Positions 1 to 5,968 of a DNA stretch of 7,094 nt are shown here, one piece after another (the stretch's first letter is position 1; every line of letters starts with the position of its first letter). The notes beneath the pieces were generated by a model. It was given only the letters and a program-made list of their open reading frames with translations, was not told where the DNA came from and did no database searches. Source of the stretch: Dechloromonas sp. (GTDB lineage Bacteria; Pseudomonadota; Gammaproteobacteria; Burkholderiales; Rhodocyclaceae); the NCBI GenBank assembly GCA_017302355.1, contig JAFLDQ010000174.1, forward strand, positions 1 to 7,094, given 5' to 3'. The translations under genes and the position numbers were made by a program.

Positions 1-61
1 CTTCTTCGGCGCCGACCGCCTGCCGCAGATCGAAAAGTGGCTGGAAACCGGGGGCTTCTGA
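1..61 (+). CDS. C-terminal end of a 2-hydroxychromene-2-carboxylate isomerase/DsbA-family protein (partial)
   Basis: The first bases are the 3' end of a gene that enters from the left; the frame starting at base 2 gives 19 residues ([19 protein letters not shown]) and stops at TGA 59-61. The FFGxDRL motif followed by an amphipathic helix resembles, from memory, the C-terminus of 2-hydroxychromene-2-carboxylate isomerase-like proteins (kappa-class GST/DsbA thioredoxin fold), where FFGQDRLxxV is typical. No catalytic residue lies in the visible part, so the reaction cannot be assigned. It ends 7 bases before the next start, which fits membership of the same transcript. The family call rests on a very short segment. 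Confidence 0.5.
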   Translation, partial: FFGADRLPQIEKWLETGGF

Positions 62-68
62 GACAGCC

Positions 69-668
69 ATGCAACGCCTCTGCGTCTTCTGCGGCTCCAA
101 CGCCGGCCACGATCCGCGCTACCGCAATGCGGCGGAAGCCCTGGGCCGGCTGCTTGCCGGGCGCGGCATCGAACTGGTCTACGGCGGCGGCAATGTCGGC
201 CTCATGGGGACCATCGCCGACGCCTGCCTGGCGGCCGGCGGGACGGTCATCGGAGTCATTCCCGAGGCGCTGCTCGGCAAGGAGGTCGCCGGTCGCCACG
301 TCGACCACCGCGCGCTGACCCGCCTCGAGGTCGTCGCTTCGATGCACGCGCGCAAGGCGCGCATGGCCGAGCTGGCCGACGGTTTCATCGCCCTGCCCGG
401 CGGCTTCGGCACCTTCGAGGAATTCTGCGAGATACTCACGTGGGGTCAGCTCGGCTTTCACGTCAAGCCGACGGGCCTGCTCAACGTAAACGGTTTCTAC
501 GACCCGCTGCTGGCGATGTTCGACCGGGCGGTCGAGGACGGCTTCCTGCGCGCAGAGAACCGGGCGATGGCGCTGGCGGCGGGCGACGGCGAGAGCCTGC
601 TCGCGGCGATGGCCGCTTACCGGCCGGAACCGGTCAGCAAGTGGCTGAAGGAAACGCAGCAACTGTAG
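69..668 (+). CDS. LOG-family protein (TIGR00730), probable nucleoside 5'-monophosphate phosphoribohydrolase
   Basis: This 199-residue protein is a normal-length, complete member of the LOG (Lonely Guy) Rossmann-fold family. Members hydrolyse the N-glycosidic bond of cytokinin riboside 5'-monophosphates or of ordinary nucleoside monophosphates to release the base and ribose 5-phosphate. Visible family motifs, in order, are an N-terminal strand with FCGS (residues 7-10), the glycine-rich GGGNVGLMG (39-47), SMHARKARM (91-99), and the signature PGGFGTFEE (110-118), a variant of the canonical PGGxGTxxE that carries the catalytic glutamate. No signal peptide or membrane segment is seen, so it should be cytosolic. 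The ATG at 69 places FCGS where the family has it; the upstream ribosome-binding site is weak, suggesting coupling to the preceding gene. In the liu cluster its role is unclear; cytokinin making is not implied, since many bacterial homologues act on AMP. Confidence 0.9.
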   Translation: MQRLCVFCGSNAGHDPRYRNAAEALGRLLAGRGIELVYGGGNVGLMGTIADACLAAGGTVIGVIPEALLGKEVAGRHVDHRALTRLEVVASMHARKARMAELADGFIALPGGFGTFEEFCEILTWGQLGFHVKPTGLLNVNGFYDPLLAMFDRAVEDGFLRAENRAMALAAGDGESLLAAMAAYRPEPVSKWLKETQQL

Positions 669-700
669 GACACCTTACGCGACAAGAACAGCGAGGCGAC

Positions 701-2320
701 ATGAGCACCCTGAAATCCCAGCTGAACCCGCGCAGCGCCGACTTCCAGGCCAACGCGGCGGCCATGCAGGCGGTCGTCGCCGACCTCCACGAAAAGGTCG
801 GGAAGATCGCCCTCGGCGGCCCCGAGGCGGCGCGCCAGAAGCACCTGGCGCGCGGCAAGCTGCTGCCGCGCGAACGGGTCAATGGCCTGCTCGACCCCGG
901 CACGCCCTTCCTCGAGATCGGCCAGTTCGCGGCCTACGGCATGTACGGCGGCGCCGATCCTTTCGAAGTCCCGGCGGGGTCGATGATCGCCGGCATCGGC
1001 CGCGTCGAGGGCGTCGAGTGCATGGTCGTCGCCAACGACGCGACGGTGAAGGGCGGTACCTACTACCCGCTGACCGTCAAAAAGCACCTGCGCGCCCAGG
1101 AGATCGCCCTGGAAAACCGCCTGCCCTGCGTCTATCTGGTCGATTCCGGCGGCGCCTTCCTGCCCATGCAGGACGAGGTCTTCCCGGACAAGGAGCATTT
1201 CGGCCGCATCTTCTTCAACCAGGCCAATCTGTCGGCGCAGGGCATCCCGCAGATCGCCGCCGTCATGGGCTCGTGCACCGCCGGCGGCGCCTACGTGCCG
1301 GCGATGTGCGACGAGTCGATCATTGTCAAGAACCAGGGCACGATCTTTCTCGGCGGGCCGCCGCTGGTCAAGGCGGCGACCGGCGAGGTCGTCTCGGCCG
1401 AAGACCTCGGCGGCGCCGACGTCCATACCCGCATTTCCGGCGTCGCCGACCATCTGGCCGAGAACGATGTCCACGCGCTGGCCATCGCCCGCCGCATCGT
1501 CAAGGACCTGAACTGGAAAAAGACCCCTTCGGTGGCGTTGACCGCAACCGTCGAGCCACTCTTCGCCGCCGAAGAGCTGTACGGCGTTATCCCGAACGAT
1601 TCCAAAAAGCCCTTCGACGTTCGCGAGATCATTGCCCGCATCGTCGATGGTTCCGACTTCGACGAATTCAAGGCGCGTTATGGGACGACGCTGGTCTGCG
1701 GCTTCGCCCGTATCCACGGCTACCCGGTCGGCATCGTCGCCAACAACGGCATTTTGTTCAGCGAATCGGCCCTCAAAGGCGCCCATTTCATCGAACTCTG
1801 TGCCCAGCGCGGCATTCCGCTCGTTTTCCTGCAGAACATCACCGGCTTCATGGTCGGCCGCAAGTACGAAAACGGCGGCATCGCGCGCGACGGCGCCAAG
1901 ATGGTCACCGCCGTCGCCACCACCAAAGTGCCGAAATTCACCGTCGTCATCGGCGGCAGCTTCGGCGCCGGCAACTACGGCATGTGCGGCCGCGCCTACT
2001 CGCCGCGTTTCCTGTGGATGTGGCCGAACGCCCGCATTTCGGTGATGGGCGGCGAACAGGCAGCCGGCGTGCTGGCCACTGTCAGACGCGACGGCATCGA
2101 GGCCGCGGGCAAGACCTGGAGCGCCGAGGAGGAAGCGGCGTTCAAGGCGCCGATCCGCGAGCAGTACGAGACGCAGGGCCACCCCTACTACGCCTCGGCC
2201 CGCCTGTGGGACGACGGCATCATCGACCCGGCCGATACCCGCCGCGTACTTGGACTCGGACTGTCGGCGTCGATGAACGCGCCGGCCGAAGAGACGAAGT
2301 TCGGCATTTTCCGGATGTAA
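701..2320 (+). CDS. liuB: 3-methylcrotonyl-CoA carboxylase, carboxyltransferase (beta) subunit
   Basis: LiuB (also MccB) transfers the carboxyl group from carboxybiotin on the alpha subunit to 3-methylcrotonyl-CoA, giving 3-methylglutaconyl-CoA, in cytosolic leucine/isovalerate breakdown. The 539-residue length is that of the family. The N-terminal crotonase-like half has the acyl-CoA binding segment [16 protein letters not shown] (190-205), and the C-terminal half has [16 protein letters not shown] (418-433), followed by an [12 protein letters not shown] block (447-458); these glycine-rich loops supply the two oxyanion holes. The long N-terminal region before residue 100 and the [16 protein letters not shown] end (495-510) favour methylcrotonyl- over propionyl- or geranyl-CoA carboxylase, though geranyl-CoA activity cannot be excluded from sequence. 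ATG 701 is chosen because GAGG lies at 693-696 and the N-terminus matches the family; the frame is open upstream to 440 but that part overlaps the LOG gene. Its alpha partner is encoded at 3869-5920. Confidence 0.96.
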   Translation: MSTLKSQLNPRSADFQANAAAMQAVVADLHEKVGKIALGGPEAARQKHLARGKLLPRERVNGLLDPGTPFLEIGQFAAYGMYGGADPFEVPAGSMIAGIGRVEGVECMVVANDATVKGGTYYPLTVKKHLRAQEIALENRLPCVYLVDSGGAFLPMQDEVFPDKEHFGRIFFNQANLSAQGIPQIAAVMGSCTAGGAYVPAMCDESIIVKNQGTIFLGGPPLVKAATGEVVSAEDLGGADVHTRISGVADHLAENDVHALAIARRIVKDLNWKKTPSVALTATVEPLFAAEELYGVIPNDSKKPFDVREIIARIVDGSDFDEFKARYGTTLVCGFARIHGYPVGIVANNGILFSESALKGAHFIELCAQRGIPLVFLQNITGFMVGRKYENGGIARDGAKMVTAVATTKVPKFTVVIGGSFGAGNYGMCGRAYSPRFLWMWPNARISVMGGEQAAGVLATVRRDGIEAAGKTWSAEEEAAFKAPIREQYETQGHPYYASARLWDDGIIDPADTRRVLGLGLSASMNAPAEETKFGIFRM

Positions 2321-2324
2321 GGCC

Positions 2325-2945
2325 ATGTACCTCCCCAAGCACTTTGCCGAAGACGATATCGCCGAGATGCACGCCCTGATGCGTGCCAGTCCGCTCGCCA
2401 CGCTGATAACCCACGGCCCGGACGGCCTCGACGCCAACCACATTCCCTTGTTGCTGGCCGACGGCGAACCCTGCGGCACGCTCCAGGGCCACATCGCCCG
2501 CGCCAACCCGCTGTGGAAAGCGGGCAACGTGGCCGGCGAAGTCCTGGTGGTTTTTCAGGGCGAGGAAAGCTACATCAGCCCCTCCGGTTACGCCACCAAG
2601 GCCGAGCACGGCAAGGTGGTGCCAACGTGGAACTACGCCGCCGTGCATGCCTACGGCGAACTGACGGTGATCGACGATCCCGCCTGGATTTTCGGGCAGA
2701 TTTCGGCGTTGACCGCAACCAACGAAGCGGCGCTACCAACGCCCTGGGCAGTCACCGATGCGCCGGCCGATTACATAGAGAAAATGCTCGGCGCCATCGT
2801 CGGCATCGAAATCACCGTCACCCGGCTGCTCGGCAAATGGAAGGTCAGCCAGAACCAGCCGGCGGAGAACCGGGCCAGCCTGATCGCCGCGCTGGAAAAG
2901 ACCGGCGACCCGATGGCCGGCCTGATCCAGGCCAGACAACAATAA
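2325..2945 (+). CDS. PaiB-family FMN-binding split-barrel protein (annotated as FMN-binding negative transcriptional regulator)
   Basis: This 206-residue protein has the full set of PaiB motifs: MYLPKHF at the start, NHIPLLL (38-44), GHIARANPLW (55-64), YISPSGY (83-89), GKVVPTWNYAAVHAYG (96-111) and KWKVSQNQP (171-179). The family folds as an FMN-binding split barrel, related to pyridoxamine phosphate oxidases. The regulator name comes from Bacillus PaiB; I see no helix-turn-helix, so direct DNA binding is not shown here and a flavin-dependent or flavin-sensing role is equally possible. In homologues I remember, YISPSWY is usual; here the Trp is Gly88. The start is firm because MYxPxxF is the conserved N-terminus. 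It begins 4 bases after the liuB stop, with TAAGG overlapping that stop, so it is probably translationally coupled to liuB. Its place inside a leucine degradation operon suggests local control or a side activity; neither can be decided from sequence. Confidence 0.9.
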   Translation: MYLPKHFAEDDIAEMHALMRASPLATLITHGPDGLDANHIPLLLADGEPCGTLQGHIARANPLWKAGNVAGEVLVVFQGEESYISPSGYATKAEHGKVVPTWNYAAVHAYGELTVIDDPAWIFGQISALTATNEAALPTPWAVTDAPADYIEKMLGAIVGIEITVTRLLGKWKVSQNQPAENRASLIAALEKTGDPMAGLIQARQQ

Positions 2946-2951
2946 ACAGGC

Positions 2952-2956
2952 AGGAG
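2952..2956 (+). promoter_or_regulatory. Ribosome-binding site of the methylglutaconyl-CoA hydratase gene
   Basis: AGGAG stands 6 bases before ATG 2963. It is the clearest Shine-Dalgarno site in the cluster and fixes the liuC start, although the frame stays open far upstream through the PaiB gene. Confidence 0.75.
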
Positions 2957-2962
2957 CGAGAC

Positions 2963-3748
2963 ATGTTTACCACGCTTGAAATCGAACTGCACGGCCCGGT
3001 CGCCACCATCTGGATGAACCGCCCCGACCTGCACAACGCTTTCGACGAAATCCTGATCGCCGAGCTGACCGCCGCCTGCATCGCCCTCGACGACGATGCC
3101 GATGTTCGCATCGTCGTCCTCGCCGGACGCGGCAAGAGTTTCTCGGCCGGCGCCGACCTCAACTGGATGAAGCGCGCCGCCAGCAACGGACTCGACGACA
3201 ACCTGAACGACGCCCGCGCCCTGGCCCACATGCTGCGCACCCTGGCCGAAATGAACAAGCCGACCATCGCCCGCGTCCAGGGCGCCGCCCTTGGCGGTGG
3301 CATGGGTCTGGCCGCCGCCTGCGACATCGCCGTCGCTTCGACCAAGGCGGTGTTCGCCACCTCCGAAGTCAGGTTCGGCATTATCCCCTCGGCCATTTCG
3401 CCCTACGTGCTGCGCGCCATCGGCGCCCGCCAGGCGTACCGCTATTTCCAGTCGGCCGAGCGCATCGACGCCGTCCGCGCCCGCGAAATCGGCCTCGTCC
3501 ATGAGACGGTCGAGCCGGAAACGCTCGATGCCAAGGTGCGGGAAGTCGCGGCCGCGCTGCTGCAGGGCGGGCCGAACGCGCAAGCGGCCGCCAAGGACCT
3601 GATCCGCACGGTCGACGGCCAGCCGGTCAACGACACGCTGGTCGAGGACACCGCCCACCGCATCGCCCACCTGCGCGCGACGCCCGAGGCGCGGGAAGGC
3701 ATCGGCGCCTTCCTCGAGAAACGTTCGCCGGACTGGATGGGGGTATAG
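2963..3748 (+). CDS. liuC: 3-methylglutaconyl-CoA hydratase (enoyl-CoA hydratase/isomerase family)
   Basis: LiuC hydrates 3-methylglutaconyl-CoA to (S)-3-hydroxy-3-methylglutaryl-CoA, the step between the carboxylase and the lyase encoded on either side. The 261 residues show the crotonase fold: NRPDLHNAFDE (19-29), oxyanion-hole segments SAGADLNWM (61-69) and ALGGGMGL (109-116), the SEVRFGIIPSAISPYV block (134-149), and a C-terminal helix ending in a FLEKRSPDW tail (250-258). The ADLNWM and ISPYV segments are what I remember of bacterial LiuC rather than of general enoyl-CoA hydratases. Aligning by spacing with rat mitochondrial enoyl-CoA hydratase, Glu164 is kept (Glu135), but the Glu144 position is Gly115. 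From memory this glycine also occurs in other bacterial LiuC proteins, so it is probably a subfamily feature. Substrate is inferred mainly from operon context. Confidence 0.9.
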   Translation: MFTTLEIELHGPVATIWMNRPDLHNAFDEILIAELTAACIALDDDADVRIVVLAGRGKSFSAGADLNWMKRAASNGLDDNLNDARALAHMLRTLAEMNKPTIARVQGAALGGGMGLAAACDIAVASTKAVFATSEVRFGIIPSAISPYVLRAIGARQAYRYFQSAERIDAVRAREIGLVHETVEPETLDAKVREVAAALLQGGPNAQAAAKDLIRTVDGQPVNDTLVEDTAHRIAHLRATPEAREGIGAFLEKRSPDWMGV

Positions 3749-3750
3749 GC

Positions 3751-3876
3751 ATGCTCACCAGGATTGCAATCGCCAACTGCGGTGACCAGCCGGGCACCGG
3801 TGCGGCGACGAAGTCAGGTTGCCTGCGCGCCCTGCACGTCCAGACGATTTCTCCGCGGGAGACCGGACATGTTTAA
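3751..3876 (+). CDS. Small ORF (41 codons) between liuC and mccA; leader peptide or biotin-carboxylase remnant
   Basis: An ATG 2 bases after the liuC stop opens a 41-codon frame that ends at TAA 3874-3876, after the mccA start codon at 3869-3871. A purine-rich GGATGGGGG (3735-3743) lies 7 bases before the ATG. The first residues, MLTRIAIANCGD, line up with the mccA start MFNKILIANRGE: I, I, A, N and G are identical, with T/N, R/K and D/E similar, whereas the rest (about residues 13-41) resembles nothing I recognise. It may be a remnant of an extra biotin-carboxylase start, a translated leader that couples liuC to mccA, or chance. No homologue is known to me, so coding status is unproven. Confidence 0.3.
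   Translation: MLTRIAIANCGDQPGTGAATKSGCLRALHVQTISPRETGHV
3857..3861 (+). promoter_or_regulatory. Ribosome-binding site of mccA
   Basis: GGGAG with 7 bases to ATG 3869 decides the mccA start over the in-frame TTG at 3764. The codons following the ATG give the conserved biotin-carboxylase N-terminus at its usual place. Confidence 0.7.
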
Positions 3877-5920
3877 CAAGATACTCATTGCCAACCGCGG
3901 AGAAATCGCCTGCCGCGTCATCCGGACCGCCCGCCGAATGGGCATCCGCACCGTCGCCGTCTATTCCGCGGCCGACGCCAACGCCCGCCACGTGCGCCTG
4001 GCCGACGAGGCCGTGCTGCTCGGCCCGGCGGCGGCGCGCGAGTCCTACCTCGTCGCCGACAGGATCGTCGACGCCTGCAAGCGCACCGGCGCCCAGGCCG
4101 TCCATCCCGGCTACGGCTTCCTCTCCGAGAACGCCGACTTCGCCGACGCACTGGCCGCCGCCGGCATCACCTTCATCGGCCCGCCAGCCTCGGCGATCCG
4201 CGCCATGGGTTCGAAATCGGAAGCCAAGAAGCTGATGGGCAGCGCCAGCGTGCCGCTAACGCCGGGCTACCACGGCGATGACCAGACGCCGACGCTGCTG
4301 CACCATGAAGCCGACCAGATCGGCTACCCGGTGCTGATCAAGGCCGCGGCCGGTGGCGGCGGCAAGGGCATGCGCCTGGTCGAGAAGTCCGAAGATTTCC
4401 CCGACGCCCTCGCCTCGTGCAAGCGCGAAGCAGCGTCGAGCTTCGGCAACGAGCACGTGCTGATCGAAAAATACATCACCCGGCCGCGCCACATCGAAAT
4501 CCAAGTTTTCGCCGACACGCTGGGCAACTGCGTCTATCTGTTCGAGCGCGACTGTTCGGTACAGCGCCGCCACCAGAAGGTGCTGGAAGAAGCCCCCGCC
4601 CCCGGCATGACGGCAGAGCGCCGCCGCCAGATGGGCGAAGCCGCTGTCGCCGCCGCCAGGGCCGTCGGTTATGCCGGGGCCGGCACGGTCGAGTTCATCG
4701 CCAACCAGGACGGCAGCTTCTACTTCATGGAAATGAACACCCGCCTGCAGGTCGAACACCCGGTGACCGAGATGATCACCGGCCAGGATCTCGTCGAATG
4801 GCAGTTGCGCGTCGCCGCCGGCCAGCCGCTGCCGCTCGCCCAGGAACAGTTGCAGATTCGCGGCCACGCCCTCGAAGCCCGCATCTACGCCGAGGACGCC
4901 AACAAGGGCTTCCTGCCCTCGACCGGCCGCCTGATCCGCCTGTCGCCGCCGGCCAAAAGCCTCAACGTCCGCGTCGATACCGGGGTCGAGGAAGGCGATG
5001 AAATCACGCCCTTCTACGACCCGATGATCGCCAAGCTGATCGTCTGGGACGAGCACCGCGACGCCGCGCTGGCGCGCATGCGCAAGGCGCTGGCCGACTA
5101 CCAGGTAGCCGGCGTCACGACCAACATCGATTTCCTGTCGCGCCTCGTCGCCTGCCCGGCCTTCGCCGGCGCCGATCTCGATACCGGGCTGATCGAGCGT
5201 CAGCAGACGTTTCTCTTTCCGCCGACCCAGGCAGTGCCCCATGACGCGCTGCTCGTCGCCACCGTCGGCGAACTGCTGTGGGAACAGCACAAGGCCGGGC
5301 TGGCCGCGAGGAACAGCGGTGATCCCTGGTCGCCGTGGCACGCCCGTGACGGCTGGCGAATGAACCTCTCGGCCGCCCGCATCATCGGCTTCCGCGTCCC
5401 GCCGGAGGGACCCCCGGGGTGCGAAGGCGAAAGCCTGGTCGAAGCGCAGGTGCGCTATCAGCGCGACCACTGGCGGATCACCATCAACGGGCGGACCACC
5501 CTCGCGCGTGGCAGCAAACTCGAAGGCGACCGCATCGCCGTCGAGTTCGACGACCGCCGGGTGATCGCCTCGGTGGTCGTCCCCCAGGGGGATTTCCTGC
5601 GGGGCGCGGTCGACGACAAGAGAAGCGTCTTTTTCCAGGGAAGTACATACTCACTCTTGCGCGACGACCCGCTGCACCGCGTCGACGCCGGCGACAGCCA
5701 CGGCGGTGGCCTGACCGCGCCGATGCCGGGCAAGGTCGTCGCCCTGCTCGCCCAGCCCGGCCAGAAGGTCGACAAGGGCGCGCCGCTGCTGATCCTCGAA
5801 GCGATGAAGATGGAGCACACCATCACCGCCCCCGCCGCCGGCACCGTCAAGGCCTTCTGCTACGCGGCCGGCGAGCAGGTGGCCGACGGTGCGGCGCTGG
5901 TGGAGTTCGAAGCCAACTAG
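3869..5920 (+). CDS. liuD: 3-methylcrotonyl-CoA carboxylase, biotin-containing (alpha) subunit
   Basis: LiuD (also MccA) carboxylates its own biotin using ATP and bicarbonate and hands the carboxyl group to LiuB. The 683 residues hold the whole chain: biotin-carboxylase N domain from KILIANRGEIACRV (4-17) with HPGYGFLSEN (79-88); ATP-grasp domain with the GGGGKGMR loop (162-169), ERDCSVQRRHQK (226-237) and EMNTRLQVEH (288-297), containing the catalytic Arg292; C domain with LEARIYAED (335-343) and PFYDPMIAKLIVW (381-393); a BT-type linker region of roughly residues 450-600; and a C-terminal biotinyl domain with APMPG (617-621) and EAMKM (644-648), where Lys647 is the biotin attachment site. 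All key residues are present. The match to LiuB and the neighbours points to methylcrotonyl- rather than acetyl- or propionyl-CoA carboxylase. A 120-base gap separates it from liuC, and its stop touches the DUF559 cassette. Confidence 0.96.
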   Translation: MFNKILIANRGEIACRVIRTARRMGIRTVAVYSAADANARHVRLADEAVLLGPAAARESYLVADRIVDACKRTGAQAVHPGYGFLSENADFADALAAAGITFIGPPASAIRAMGSKSEAKKLMGSASVPLTPGYHGDDQTPTLLHHEADQIGYPVLIKAAAGGGGKGMRLVEKSEDFPDALASCKREAASSFGNEHVLIEKYITRPRHIEIQVFADTLGNCVYLFERDCSVQRRHQKVLEEAPAPGMTAERRRQMGEAAVAAARAVGYAGAGTVEFIANQDGSFYFMEMNTRLQVEHPVTEMITGQDLVEWQLRVAAGQPLPLAQEQLQIRGHALEARIYAEDANKGFLPSTGRLIRLSPPAKSLNVRVDTGVEEGDEITPFYDPMIAKLIVWDEHRDAALARMRKALADYQVAGVTTNIDFLSRLVACPAFAGADLDTGLIERQQTFLFPPTQAVPHDALLVATVGELLWEQHKAGLAARNSGDPWSPWHARDGWRMNLSAARIIGFRVPPEGPPGCEGESLVEAQVRYQRDHWRITINGRTTLARGSKLEGDRIAVEFDDRRVIASVVVPQGDFLRGAVDDKRSVFFQGSTYSLLRDDPLHRVDAGDSHGGGLTAPMPGKVVALLAQPGQKVDKGAPLLILEAMKMEHTITAPAAGTVKAFCYAAGEQVADGAALVEFEAN

Positions 5921-5923
5921 ATC

Positions 5924-5961
5924 CCCTCCCCTTCAAGGGGAGGGCTAGGGAGGGGATGGGT
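5924..5961 (+). repeat. Left inverted repeat of the DUF559 cassette (palindrome plus G-rich tail)
   Basis: The 38 bases begin 3 bases after the mccA stop. The outer part (5924-5944) is a palindrome with arms CCCTCCCCTT and AAGGGGAGGG around a single C. The inner part (5945-5961) is a 17-base G-rich tail ending in GGGGATGGGT. The reverse complement of 6320-6357 matches it at 36 of 38 positions, differing only at two positions in the tail. An alternative stem can pair ATCCCCTCCC (5921-5930) with GGGAGGGGAT (5948-5957). There is no T-run, so it is not a standard intrinsic terminator. Confidence 0.92.
5937..5960 (+). other. G-quadruplex-type motif in the left repeat
   Basis: Five G-tracts of 3-4 bases follow one another (5937-5940, 5942-5944, 5948-5950, 5952-5955, 5958-5960) with spacers of 1, 3, 1 and 2 bases. 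This meets the usual four-tract rule for an intramolecular quadruplex on the + strand and hence in the mRNA. Formation competes with the local hairpin and is not proven. Confidence 0.6.
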
Positions 5962-5968
5962 CAAGAAC

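Noticed and set aside
1018..2379. A 453-codon + strand frame inside liuB, rich in Arg and Pro
   Set aside because: It is a shifted-frame shadow of liuB with no domain; the arginine-rich composition is what GC-rich third positions give in the wrong frame.
617..2527. A 636-codon open frame on the minus strand opposite liuB and the PaiB gene
   Set aside because: It is the mirror of a GC-rich coding region, with a low-complexity product rich in Gly, Ala, Arg and Asp and no recognisable motif; the + strand proteins match known families throughout.
3764..3868. A longer mccA start at TTG 3764
   Set aside because: The 35 added residues are Arg/Ser/Pro-rich and unlike the family; ATG 3869 has a good ribosome-binding site and gives the conserved N-terminus.
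5410..5420. Short palindrome ACCCC-C-GGGGT in mccA, and a similar one at 5580-5592
   Set aside because: Both lie in coding sequence, differ from the cassette repeats, and are short enough to arise by chance in GC-rich DNA.
4256..5470. A 404-codon minus-strand frame opposite mccA
   Set aside because: It is an antisense shadow of a gene whose every catalytic motif is intact.
5924..5944. Intrinsic terminator after mccA
   Set aside because: The stem is strong, but there is no T-run after it, the loop is a single base, the sequence is one arm of a repeat pair, and the pathway continues downstream with hmgL.
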